Source: Paraburkholderia largidicola
Lineage (GTDB): Bacteria; Pseudomonadota; Gammaproteobacteria; Burkholderiales; Burkholderiaceae
Reading direction: 5' to 3'
DNA: 64,000 nucleotides
Assembly: GCF_013426895.1 (NCBI RefSeq)
Contig: NZ_AP023174.1
Location: forward strand, 496,001 to 560,000
The notes under the pieces were generated by a model. The model was given only the letters and a program-made list of their open reading frames with translations. It did not search any database and was not told the DNA's origin. Below, piece by piece: positions 56,169 to 64,000 of the stretch. How positions within the stretch are numbered: position 1 is the first letter of the stretch; every line of letters starts with the position of its first letter. A program made the position numbers and the translations under genes.

Positions 56169-57857
56169 ATGCGTCTGAAACGGTTTCTCGCTGCATTGTT
56201 GTCCGTCACGCTCGCCGTCCCGCCCGCGATCATCGCGCAGCCGTCGAACCTGTCGGATCTGCCGCTCGTCACCGGGCCGCTCGACACGTACGGCGCGGCG
56301 GCCCTGCCGCCCGACATCGCGCAAGGCGTGTTCGGCCTCTACGGCGGCGCGCAGTCGCGCTTCTCGGGCAACCCCGGCGGCAACGCGAGCCTGCGTGCAC
56401 CCATGTCGACTCAACCATTACCCGATCTCGGCGACGGCTCGGGCGGCTCGCTCACGCCGCAAGCCGAACGCAAGCTCGGCGAGCGCGTGATGCGCGAAGT
56501 CCGCGCCGATCCGGACTATATCGACGACTGGCTCGTGCGCGACTATCTGAATTCGATCTCCGAAAAGCTCGCCGCGGCTGCGAGCGCGCAGTTCATCGGC
56601 GGCTATCGTCCGGATTTCGATCTGTTCGCGATGCGCGACGCGCAGATCAACGCCTTCTCGCTGCCGGGAGGCTTCATCGGCGTGAACACGGGCTTGATCG
56701 TCGCGACGCAGACGGAATCGGAGCTCGCGTCCGTCGTCGGCCACGAAATGGGTCACGTGCTGCAACGGCACATCGCGCGGATGATCACGGCGGGCGAGCA
56801 CAGCGGCTACGCGGCGCTCGCGGGCCTGCTGCTCGGCGTGCTGGCGGGCGTCCTCGCGCACAGCGGCGACCTGGGCAGCGCGATCGCGATAGGCGGGCAA
56901 GCCTATGCCGTCGACAACCAGTTGCGCTTCTCGCGCGCCGCCGAACATGAAGCAGACCGTGTCGGCTTCCAGATGCTTGCGGGCGCGGGCTATGACCCGT
57001 ACGGGATGGTGTCGTTCTTCGAGCGGCTCGATCGCGCGTCGATGAGCGACGCCGGCGCGCCCGCCTACGCGCGCACGCACCCGCTGACGGGCGAGCGTAT
57101 CGCCGACATGTCCGACCGCGCGCGCCGCTCGCCGTACCGGCAGCCGCGCCAGTCGTCGGAATACGCGTTCGTACGCGCGCGGGCGCGCGTGCTGCAGGAC
57201 CGCTCGCGCAGCGAATACGCAGACGACCTTTCGCGGATGCGATCCGAAATCGAAGACCGTACCGCACTGAACGTGGCGGGCAACTGGTACGGCATCGCGT
57301 ACGCGCAGATGCTGCTCGAGCGATACGACGACGCTTCGGCGTCGCTGGCGACCGCGCGCGCCGCGTTCGATGCCAACGCGCGCGCCGAGGGCGATCCGGC
57401 GCGCAGTTCGCCGAGCCTCGACGTGCTCGCCGTCGATATCGCCCGGCGCGCCGGACGCAACGACGAAGCCGTGCGTCTCGCGGACATCGCGCAAAAGCGC
57501 TGGCCGCAATCGCACGCGGCCATCGAGATGCGTCTGCAGACCCTCCTCACCGCGCGTCGTTTCGGCGAGGCGCAAACGCAGGCGCAGCGCGAGACGCGCG
57601 CCGATCCTCAGCAGCCCGTCTGGTGGCGTTATCTTGCGCAGGCGAGCGTCGGCACGGGCGACGCGCTGACGCAGCATCGCGCGCTCGCGGAGAAGTTCGC
57701 GCTGGAAGGGGCGTGGCCGTCGGCGATCCGGCAGTTGAAGGAAGCGCGCGATATCAAATCGGTCGGCTACTACGACCTTGCGACGATCGACGCGCGCCTG
57801 CATGAGTTCGAGGCGCGCTATAAGGAAGAGCGCGAGGACGAGAAGAACAGCAGCTAG
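56169..57857 (+). CDS. BepA-like periplasmic M48 metalloprotease with TPR repeats
   Basis: The 562-residue protein has a signal peptide (cleavage near AQP at residue 24). HEMGH at 192-196 and the third zinc ligand in AAEHEADRVGFQM (about 258) define the M48 protease. A Gly/Ala-rich hydrophobic loop lies between. From about 350 to the end come TPR-like helical repeats. This layout is that of BepA (YfgC), which takes part in outer-membrane protein assembly and quality control. Single gene. Confidence 0.93.
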   Translation: MRLKRFLAALLSVTLAVPPAIIAQPSNLSDLPLVTGPLDTYGAAALPPDIAQGVFGLYGGAQSRFSGNPGGNASLRAPMSTQPLPDLGDGSGGSLTPQAERKLGERVMREVRADPDYIDDWLVRDYLNSISEKLAAAASAQFIGGYRPDFDLFAMRDAQINAFSLPGGFIGVNTGLIVATQTESELASVVGHEMGHVLQRHIARMITAGEHSGYAALAGLLLGVLAGVLAHSGDLGSAIAIGGQAYAVDNQLRFSRAAEHEADRVGFQMLAGAGYDPYGMVSFFERLDRASMSDAGAPAYARTHPLTGERIADMSDRARRSPYRQPRQSSEYAFVRARARVLQDRSRSEYADDLSRMRSEIEDRTALNVAGNWYGIAYAQMLLERYDDASASLATARAAFDANARAEGDPARSSPSLDVLAVDIARRAGRNDEAVRLADIAQKRWPQSHAAIEMRLQTLLTARRFGEAQTQAQRETRADPQQPVWWRYLAQASVGTGDALTQHRALAEKFALEGAWPSAIRQLKEARDIKSVGYYDLATIDARLHEFEARYKEEREDEKNSS

Positions 57858-57865
57858 CGGGCGTC

Positions 57866-58462
57866 TTAGGACGAAGTGGTGCCCGCAGCGACACGCGCCG
57901 CAGGACTTGCGACGAATCCGAAGCGCTTCTCGACCTCGGCCTTGCGCAAGGGTTCGAGTTTCAGGATCTCATCGTCACGCCAGCGGAAGTCACCGCTTTG
58001 GCCGTCGCTCGCAAGATCTGTGTGCTCGGAGAAAAGATCGAGATCGTGGTCGTGCAGCACAGCGGCGCGGGCGGGCGTCGACCGATCGGTGAAGAGAATG
58101 CCGCCTTCGTCGTCGAGATACGCGGCGGCCGGCTCGAACGCCGCGCCACCCTGATCCGTCAGCATGAGCTTTCCGCTAACGTCATCGCGAGCGAGCCGCA
58201 CGACGAAAGGCGTGTAGCCGAGTTCGACATACACCCGCTGCGGGCCGTTCTGGAAGAACCATTGGCCCGTCGCGTCGGCTTCGTAGTTGCGGTTGATGAA
58301 GCCGAGCAGGGCGGTATGCCGGATCGGCTCGCCGGGCGCGCCCGCGGCTTGTGCCGCGTCGTCGCGCATACGCCAGTTGCCGCGCCGGTCGAGCAGCAGC
58401 CAGCCCGTGCAATGCGGCACGTTTGGCCATTTGGCCAGGGCCTGCTTGACGATGTCATCCAT
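57866..58462 (-). CDS. Conserved hypothetical protein
   Basis: The 198-residue soluble protein begins MDDIVKQALAKWPNVPHCTG and contains WFFQNGPQRVYVELGYTPFV and a C-terminal HDHDLDLFSEH segment. It looks like a protein family restricted to betaproteobacteria, but I cannot name a domain with confidence. Its start overlaps the end of the yheT-like gene by eight bases, so the two are translationally coupled. Confidence 0.8.
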   Translation of the reverse strand: MDDIVKQALAKWPNVPHCTGWLLLDRRGNWRMRDDAAQAAGAPGEPIRHTALLGFINRNYEADATGQWFFQNGPQRVYVELGYTPFVVRLARDDVSGKLMLTDQGGAAFEPAAAYLDDEGGILFTDRSTPARAAVLHDHDLDLFSEHTDLASDGQSGDFRWRDDEILKLEPLRKAEVEKRFGFVASPAARVAAGTTSS

Positions 58463-59540
58463 GTCGCGTGAACGGGTCGAGGTAGCCGAAGACCCGGCGC
58501 GAAAGCCAGTCGATCCGGCCGGGGAAGGGGCCCGTCATGAAGCCGACGTGTCCGCCATGCTCCGGTTGATCGAGTTCCACTGTGGATGATACCTCGCTGC
58601 GCGACGGCAGCACCGCGCCCGGCAGGAATGGGTCGTTGCGGGCGTTGAGCACGAGTGTCGGCACGGTGATTTCGGGCAGCAGCGGGCGCGTGGTCGAGCG
58701 GGTCCAGTAGTCGTCCGCACTGCGAAAACCGTGCAGCGGCGCCGTCACGACCTCGTCGAACTCGTGCATCGTGCGGCTGGCGAGCACCTCGTTCAGATCG
58801 TACAGACCGGGGTACTGTTCGAGCTTTTGCTGCGCCTTCTGCTTGAGTGTCTTCAGGAAGCTACGTGTGTAGATCAGCCCGAAGCCTTGCGACAGCGCGC
58901 GGCCGCCCGCGTGCACGTCGAGCGGCGCGGAGATCGCCGCCGCCGCCGCGATGATCGACGCGTCCTCACGGCGCTCGCCGAGCCAGCGCAACAGCACATT
59001 GCCGCCCAGCGACACGCCAGCCGCCACAATCGGCCCCGGGTGCTGCTCGCGCAGCCGCCGCAGCACCCAGTCGACCTCGTTGCTGTCGGCGAGGTGATAG
59101 AAGCGCGGCGCCAGGTTCATCGGACCGCTGCAACTGCGAAAGTGCGGCACGACGCCATGCCAGCCGCGCATCTGGGCGCTCGCCATCAACGTGCGGGCAT
59201 AGTGGGAGTCCGAACTGCCTTCGAGTCCGTGAAAGAGCACGAACAGCGGCGCATCGGCGGCTGCGGGAGAGGCGGCGAGCGGATCGGGGACGAGCCAGTC
59301 GAGATCGATGAAATCGCCGTCCGGCGTATCCCAGCGCTCGCGCCGGTAGGTCACCTCGGGACGGCGGCCGAACAGCGCGGGAACGATGGTCTGGATGTGG
59401 CTGTTGGGAAGCCAGAGCGGCGCGCGGTACAGCATGTCGACGGTCGCTTCGACCGACGTGCCCACGGCAGCCCCAACCGCAGCCGCGGCTGCATCGAGGG
59501 CCGGTCTGGAAGAAGCTTTATTGTCGTGGGTCGTGCTCAT
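58455..59540 (-). CDS. YheT-family alpha/beta hydrolase
   Basis: The 361-residue protein has the UPF0017/YheT layout: APLWLPNSHIQTIVPALFG at the start of the domain, LFHGLEGSSDSHYARTL as the oxyanion region, the nucleophile elbow GVSLGGNVLLRWLGE, and the catalytic Asp and His in NARNDPFLPG and EHGGHVGFM. The substrate is probably a lipid ester but is not known. The first 40 residues are variable, and an upstream TTG at 59570 is possible. It overlaps the next gene by eight bases. Confidence 0.9.
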   Translation of the reverse strand: MSTTHDNKASSRPALDAAAAAVGAAVGTSVEATVDMLYRAPLWLPNSHIQTIVPALFGRRPEVTYRRERWDTPDGDFIDLDWLVPDPLAASPAAADAPLFVLFHGLEGSSDSHYARTLMASAQMRGWHGVVPHFRSCSGPMNLAPRFYHLADSNEVDWVLRRLREQHPGPIVAAGVSLGGNVLLRWLGERREDASIIAAAAAISAPLDVHAGGRALSQGFGLIYTRSFLKTLKQKAQQKLEQYPGLYDLNEVLASRTMHEFDEVVTAPLHGFRSADDYWTRSTTRPLLPEITVPTLVLNARNDPFLPGAVLPSRSEVSSTVELDQPEHGGHVGFMTGPFPGRIDWLSRRVFGYLDPFTRHG

Positions 59541-59618
59541 GCCAACACCGGTATTCAGTCGAAGCCCCAAGCCGTGGTTTTCGCCGGGACTTCCGTCAAG
59601 CTGGTCTCGCGGGGCGCG

Positions 59619-60065
59619 TCAGTGCAGCGCGCCCTGACCATGTCTCATTTTGGCAGCAAACTGCGAGGCAGTTTCGTTCGGCATCGCACTCGCGTGAATA
59701 TGCGCGATCTTCCATTCGCCGCGCTCGTGGACCATCACATACGTCGTGAAGATCATCGCCGGCACGGCGGCCGGATCGGCCGGCCGATGCGCTTCGGCAA
59801 TGGCGTAGACCACGGTGCCGAGACTGTCGTAAACGCGAATGTCGAGCGGCTCGATCGAGACCGGCTGCGCTTCGAGCTGAACGGTCAGCCCCGAGCGGAT
59901 CGCGTCGAGACCATGCAGATGCGAGCCGTCGGCGCAGATACAACTGACGAATTCCTCGTCGATCCACAAGCCCATCAAACTGTCGATATTGACCTCCGCG
60001 ACTGCCTGGTAATAGGCATTCAACGTGTCCGCAGCGGCTTCGAAGATGTGGGCAAAACGTGGCAT
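59619..60065 (-). CDS. NTF2-like (SnoaL/DUF4440-type) protein
   Basis: The 148-residue protein has the cone-shaped NTF2-like fold pattern: an N-terminal helix pair with DTLNAYYQAVAEVNIDSLMG, then GLDAIRSGLTVQL, and curved strands ending in GEWKIAHIHASAMP. Such proteins are often ketosteroid isomerase-like or ligand-binding with unknown role. It lies alone between yheT and waaF. Confidence 0.8.
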   Translation of the reverse strand: MPRFAHIFEAAADTLNAYYQAVAEVNIDSLMGLWIDEEFVSCICADGSHLHGLDAIRSGLTVQLEAQPVSIEPLDIRVYDSLGTVVYAIAEAHRPADPAAVPAMIFTTYVMVHERGEWKIAHIHASAMPNETASQFAAKMRHGQGALH

Positions 60066-60247
60066 GGCTCGTCAGTCTCTTGCGCGCAAGGCGCGCGGTT
60101 GCGGGTCAGTGTTATGCAGCAGGCCATCCGCCAGCATGCTCGCGCCTCAAGACGCGGGCATGACGCTGCTGGCGGCGCGGGACGGCGCCCCGCGCGAAGC
60201 TCGACCGATGGCTCAGCAGGCCCTTCGACGTCCCGATGGTCCGATGC

Positions 60248-61273
60248 TCAGCGTTGCGCGAGCAACATTCCACGCAGATCGTCGAACACCTGTTCGGCGC
60301 TGAGTTGCCGCAGGCAGTTCAGATGGCCCAACGGACATTCGCGCTGAAAGCACGGACTGCACTCGAGATGCAGCCATTGTACCTTTGCGAGGTCCGACAA
60401 GGGCGGCGTGTGGCGCGGATCGGTCGATCCGTACACGGCGACCAGCGGACGGCGCAGCGCGGCTGCGACGTGCATCAGCCCGGAATCGTTGGTGACGACG
60501 GCGCTTGCCCGCGAGATCAGCGCGCAAGCCTCGCCCAGCGCCGTCTGGCCGCACAGGTTGCGTACGTTCGGCGCACGGTCGGCGATCGCCTGGGCAATGG
60601 GCGCGTCTTTCGGCGAGCCGAGCGCGATGATCTTCGTGTACGGAAACGACTGGCCGACCATCTGCGCGAGCGCCGCAAAGTGCTCGGGCGGCCAGCGCTT
60701 CGCCGGACCGTACTCGGCGCCCGGGCAGAACACCAGCAGCGGCACGCGCGTGTCCAGATTGAAGCGCGTCGATACGCGCGACGCTTCGTTCAGGTCGGCG
60801 TCGAGCCGCGGCGGCGGCAGATTCTCGGGCACTTTCGCGCCCGGCGCGTAAGCAAGCGCCGCGTACTGGCCGACCATCGGCGGACGCTCGTCCTTGCGCG
60901 GGTTGGCGTGCCGCACGTTCAACAGGCCGTAGCGGCTTTCGCCCGTATAGCCGATACGCAGCGGAATGCCCGCCATCCACGGAATCAGCGCGGACTTCAG
61001 CGAATTGGGCAGCACGTAGGCCGCGTCGTAGCCGACGTCGCGCAGGTCGCTCGCGAGCTGCCAGCGGCGGAGCATCTGCAGCTTGCCATGCGCGAGATCG
61101 GTCGCGTAGACATCGCGGATTTCCGGCATCCGTTCGAGCACAGGCGCGACCCAACTGGGCGCGACGGCATCGATCGCGATACGCGGATGCAATTTCACGA
61201 GGCGCGCAAACAGCGGCTGCGCCATCAATGCGTCACCGATCCAGTTCGGTGCGATAACCAACGCGCGACGCAT
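60248..61273 (-). CDS. waaF: Lipopolysaccharide heptosyltransferase II
   Basis: The 341-residue GT9 glycosyltransferase adds the second heptose of the LPS inner core. ALVIAPNWIGDALMAQPLFA at the N terminus, FCPGAEYGPAKRWPPEHFAA, and TNDSGLMHVAAALRRPLVAV with GSTDPRHTPPLS are characteristic. It acts at the inner face of the cytoplasmic membrane with ADP-heptose, to which GmhB in this window contributes. It lies after the ilvE/zinc-finger genes, separated by a terminator. Confidence 0.96.
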   Translation of the reverse strand: MRRALVIAPNWIGDALMAQPLFARLVKLHPRIAIDAVAPSWVAPVLERMPEIRDVYATDLAHGKLQMLRRWQLASDLRDVGYDAAYVLPNSLKSALIPWMAGIPLRIGYTGESRYGLLNVRHANPRKDERPPMVGQYAALAYAPGAKVPENLPPPRLDADLNEASRVSTRFNLDTRVPLLVFCPGAEYGPAKRWPPEHFAALAQMVGQSFPYTKIIALGSPKDAPIAQAIADRAPNVRNLCGQTALGEACALISRASAVVTNDSGLMHVAAALRRPLVAVYGSTDPRHTPPLSDLAKVQWLHLECSPCFQRECPLGHLNCLRQLSAEQVFDDLRGMLLAQR

Positions 61274-61294
61274 CAGGGTGAGTTTCCGATGTCG

Positions 61295-61330
61295 AAAATA
61301 AGGCGCCGCGCGCTCGAGGCGCGCGGTGCC
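61295..61330 (-). terminator. Probable terminator after the zinc-finger gene
   Basis: On the minus strand a GC-rich stem (GGCACCGCGCGC with GCGCGCGGCGCC, one mismatch) is followed by TTATTTTC. It would end the ilvE-zinc-finger transcript before waaF, which starts at 61273. Confidence 0.65.
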
Positions 61331-61460
61331 GGGTTGTCAGGGAGTGTGGACTGCAGCTCAGGCCATATCGGCACGCGCGGCGGGAAGTTCAGCCTTCTGC
61401 CCGCTCGATCGAGCGATGCGCGGCGCCGTAGCCCATGCGGCAGACAAGCAGTGCAGCGGA

Positions 61461-61655
61461 TCAGTGACCCTTGATCACTTCGCCGTCGCGCAGCTTGTAG
61501 CGCGTGCTGCAGTAGGGGCAGCGCGCTTCGCCGTGCGTCACGTCGATAAAGACGCGCGGATGGTTGCTCCAGCGCGGCATCGACGGGTTCGGGCAATACG
61601 CGGGAAGATCTTTCGCCGACAGTTCGACCAGCGGCATTTCCTTGATTTCGCTCAT
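61461..61655 (-). CDS. Small zinc-finger (zf-CHCC) protein
   Basis: The 64-residue protein has the CHCC zinc pattern: Cys in YCPNPSMPRWSNH, His, and CPYC near the C terminus (HGEARCPYCSTRYKLRDG). The mitochondrial relative is the complex I subunit NDUFS6; the bacterial role is unknown. It follows ilvE by 69 bases and is probably in its operon. Confidence 0.9.
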   Translation of the reverse strand: MSEIKEMPLVELSAKDLPAYCPNPSMPRWSNHPRVFIDVTHGEARCPYCSTRYKLRDGEVIKGH

Positions 61656-61724
61656 AGGGACTTTCTCGTTGTATGCACAAGGCGGGCGCGTCCGGCTTTC
61701 TGCCTGCGACGCGCCCGCCGGGAA

Positions 61725-62648
61725 TCAGATCTTCGTCAGCCAGTGCGCGTACTTCGCGCTCTTGCCGTTCACGATGTCGAAGAAGCCCGATTGCAGCTTC
61801 TCCGTGATCGGGCCACGGGTGCCCGAGCCGATGGTGCGGTTGTCGAGTTCGCGGATGGGCGTGACTTCGGCGGCCGTGCCCGTGAAGAACGCTTCGTCGC
61901 ACGTATAGACTTCGTCGCGCGTAATGCGCTTTTCGATCACTTCGATACCCGCGTCTTTCGCCAGCGTGATGACCGTGTCGCGCGTGATGCCGTCGAGGCA
62001 CGACGACAGATCCGGCGTGTACAGCTTGCCGTTGTTCACGAGGAAGAAGTTCTCGCCCGAGCCTTCCGACACGTAGCCGTCCACGTCGAGCAGCAGCGCT
62101 TCGTCGTAGCCGTCGGCCGTGGCTTCCTGATTCGCGAGGATCGAGTTCACGTACCAGCCCGACGCCTTCGCCCGGACCATGGAGACATTCACGTGATGGC
62201 GCGTGAACGACGAGGTCTTCACGCGGATGCCCTTCTTGATGCCGTCTTCGCCGAGATACGCGCCCCACGGCCAGGCGGCGATCGCGACGTGAATGGTGTT
62301 GCCCTTGGCCGACACGCCCAGCTTTTCCGAGCCGACCCAGATGATGGGGCGCAGGTAGCACGACTCCAGCTTGTTCTCGCGAACGACTTCGCGCTGCGCG
62401 GCGGCGAGCGTTTCGTGGTCGAACGGCACGTCCATCTGGAAGATCTTGGCCGAGTTCAGCAGGCGCTTGGTGTGTTCCTGAAGACGGAAGATCGACGTGC
62501 CGCCGTCAGCCGTCTTGTAGGCGCGCACGCCTTCGAAGACGCCCATGCCGTAGTGCAGCGTATGGGTGAGGACGTGGATCTTGGCGTCGCGCCAATCGAT
62601 GAGCTTGCCATCCATCCAGATCTTGCCGTCGCGGTCGGCCATTGACAT
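61725..62648 (-). CDS. ilvE: Branched-chain amino acid aminotransferase
   Basis: The 307-residue fold-type IV PLP enzyme makes Leu, Ile and Val from their keto acids. HTLHYGMGVFEGVRAY is the N-terminal mark, the PLP Lys lies in the VSMVRAKASGWYVNSILANQ region, and DVDGYVSEGSGENFFLVNNG and LDGITRDTVITLAKD are conserved. First gene of ilvE-zinc finger. Confidence 0.97.
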   Translation of the reverse strand: MSMADRDGKIWMDGKLIDWRDAKIHVLTHTLHYGMGVFEGVRAYKTADGGTSIFRLQEHTKRLLNSAKIFQMDVPFDHETLAAAQREVVRENKLESCYLRPIIWVGSEKLGVSAKGNTIHVAIAAWPWGAYLGEDGIKKGIRVKTSSFTRHHVNVSMVRAKASGWYVNSILANQEATADGYDEALLLDVDGYVSEGSGENFFLVNNGKLYTPDLSSCLDGITRDTVITLAKDAGIEVIEKRITRDEVYTCDEAFFTGTAAEVTPIRELDNRTIGSGTRGPITEKLQSGFFDIVNGKSAKYAHWLTKI

Positions 62649-62968
62649 ACGATTCTCCAGGCGGTGCGGGTTCGCGGGTTCGCGAGTTGGAATTGTGACG
62701 TCTGATCGTGACGTCGCGAGTGACGTTCGACTGTGGCGTCGCTTTCAGGTGTTCGGCGCGTGGCGCGACCACGACAGATGCGCTCGGGCCACGCAGCGAA
62801 AAGCGTTATTTTAGCGTCTTTTGCACAATCAACGGGCATTTGCGGGCACCCCGGACGCTATAATCCGGCGGTTGCTGAAAACTAACCGGATGCGCCAGCG
62901 GCTGCTACACGACCTGGCGCTGACCTCCTGTCATCGTGGCGCTCGTCGCGCCGCGCTGCATTCGCCTC

Positions 62969-63733
62969 ATGCTCGCTCGCTTGTCCGACCTCGATCGCCG
63001 CGCTTTCCGTGATGGCGCGCGCGCCTACTCGCCGACACTCATGGCGATCTTCTCCTGGGGCCTCGTAACGGGCATCGCGATGAGCAAGTCGGTGATGACC
63101 GTGCCGCAATCGCTCGCGATGTCACTGCTGGTCTATGCGGGCTCGTCGCAGCTGGCCGTGCTGCCGCTGATGCTCGCCAAGCTGCCCGTCTGGACGATCC
63201 TGCTGACGGCCGCCATGGTCAACACGCGCTTCGTGATCTTCAGCGCGGGTCTCGCACCGCATTTTTCCTATCTGCCGCTGTACCGGCGGCTGCTGGTCGG
63301 CTATTTCAACGGCGACGTCATCTATCTGCTGTTCCAGAAGAAGGCTTTTCAACCCGGCTATGTGCCCGGCAAGGAAGCGTATTTCTGGGGTATGGCCGTC
63401 TCCAGCTGGCTGTCGTGGCAGGTCTCGTCGATCATCGGCATCCTGCTGGCCAGTCTTTTTCCCGATAACTGGGGCCTGTCGCTCGCGGGCACGCTCGCGC
63501 TGATTCCCGTGATGGTGTCGGCGATCTCGTCCCGCTCCACATTGGCGGCCGTGAGCGTCGCGGGCATCGTGGCGCTGATCGCGTTCGATCTGCCTTATCG
63601 CCTCGCGCTGCCGCTCGCCGTGGTGACGGCGATCATTGCGGGCACCGCCGCCGACGCGCTGGTCGAGCGCGCCGACCTGCGCCGCATCCGCAACAGCACG
63701 GGAGCGCCGGGGCGTCCAGGAGATACGCGATGA
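62969..63733 (+). CDS. azlC: AzlC-family branched-chain amino acid exporter, large subunit
   Basis: The 254-residue membrane protein has seven or eight helices. DGARAYSPTLMAIFSWGLVT, LLVYAGSSQLAVLPLM and TAAMVNTRFVIFSAGLAPHF are AzlC signatures. AzlCD exports branched-chain amino acids; ilvE lies divergently next door. The start could be ATG 62969 or the in-frame GTG at 62936. The last four bases overlap the azlD start (ATGA). Confidence 0.92.
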   Translation: MLARLSDLDRRAFRDGARAYSPTLMAIFSWGLVTGIAMSKSVMTVPQSLAMSLLVYAGSSQLAVLPLMLAKLPVWTILLTAAMVNTRFVIFSAGLAPHFSYLPLYRRLLVGYFNGDVIYLLFQKKAFQPGYVPGKEAYFWGMAVSSWLSWQVSSIIGILLASLFPDNWGLSLAGTLALIPVMVSAISSRSTLAAVSVAGIVALIAFDLPYRLALPLAVVTAIIAGTAADALVERADLRRIRNSTGAPGRPGDTR

Positions 63734-64000
63734 GCACGCTGCAGATCTGGCTGGCGATCATCGGCATGACGTTTGTCACAGCGCTGACACGCGCGCTGTT
63801 TCTGATCGGGGGTGAGCGCACCGTGCTGCCGGAGCGCGCGCAACGGATGCTGCGTTACGCGCCCGCAGCGGCGCTCGCGGCTGTCGTCGTGCCGGACGTG
63901 CTCGTCACGGACAGCGGCGTGTCCATCGCGCTGTCGAATCACGAGCTGTACGGCACGCTCGCGGGCCTCGCGTGGTTTTTGTGGCGGCGGACGATGCTCG
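63730..64000 (+). CDS. azlD: AzlD-family branched-chain amino acid exporter, small subunit (3' cut by window edge)
   Basis: The frame is open from ATG 63730 to the window end, giving at least 90 residues: MSTLQIWLAIIGMTFVTALT, then LPERAQRMLRYAPAAALAAV, two or more membrane helices of the AzlD pattern. It overlaps azlC by four bases, so the subunits are translationally coupled. Confidence 0.9.
   Translation, partial: MSTLQIWLAIIGMTFVTALTRALFLIGGERTVLPERAQRMLRYAPAAALAAVVVPDVLVTDSGVSIALSNHELYGTLAGLAWFLWRRTML

Overview
The window is a GC-rich stretch of a betaproteobacterial primary chromosome. The order miaB-phoH-ybeY-corC-lnt followed by glyQ-glyS-gmhB-plsC, the waaF/ilvE neighbourhood, a trimeric-type porin, recA-recX and sucCD all point to Burkholderiaceae. 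Paraburkholderia or Caballeronia is the most likely genus, but this rests on recognition of gene order and protein style, not on a search. About 60 protein genes, one tRNA, one FMN riboswitch and three copies of a large intergenic repeat can be supported.

Layout. 1-2964: end of pdxA, rsmA, a porin and gloA, all on +. 3825-9230: a minus-strand run glyQ-glyS-gmhB-plsC-metallopeptidase. 9469-16767: minus-strand miaB-phoH-ybeY-chaC-corC-lnt (RNA maturation and envelope). 16949-20639: a LysR regulator divergent from a VOC protein and an MFS exporter, then an XRE-cupin regulator. 20721-21839: FMN riboswitch and ribB. 22648-28774: a HAD phosphatase and a glycerol locus (glpK, glpD, glpR) with a lipoprotein and a small ORF embedded. 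29201-35319: a diiron ferritin-like protein, a split-barrel flavin-type protein, rhlE, a hemolysin III protein and a dihaem/trihaem cytochrome c operon. 35771-37427: copC-copD and a small membrane protein. 37722-39828: D-galactonate dehydratase and its divergent GntR regulator. 39856-43916: a DHA2 exporter divergent from a MarR regulator, tRNA-Met, and an MHS symporter. 44144-46471: a two-component system. 46708-52614: recA-recX, a DUF2889 protein, sucC-sucD, a TerC-type protein. 52753-55351: a type IV pilin followed by a PglL-type O-glycosyltransferase. 55458-64000: moaC, an M48 protease, yheT, waaF, a zinc-finger protein, ilvE, and azlC with the start of azlD.

How it works together. Most of the window is housekeeping (translation, LPS heptose, lipoprotein acylation, TCA, DNA repair). 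Accessory traits are small regulator-target pairs with visible operators: LysR/VOC-MFS, GlpR/glpD, GntR/dgoD and MarR/DHA2. The pilin and the oligosaccharyltransferase form a plausible modification pair.

Most unusual content. Three copies (about 2974-3801, 12313-13037, 21851-22636) of a 0.7-0.8 kb nested inverted repeat lie between genes, with ends that usually sit within about 25 bases of stop codons. Each has terminal arms, a pair of 32-base palindromes, and an inner pair of 28-base arms around an 83-84 base centre. The centre shows that the middle copy is inverted relative to the other two. No transposase is encoded in them. Other points worth a look are a GntR gene whose only well-placed start is ATT, a probable leaderless marR mRNA, a 38-residue prepilin leader with a C-terminal Ser beside PglL, and a Ser-rich extension on RecX.
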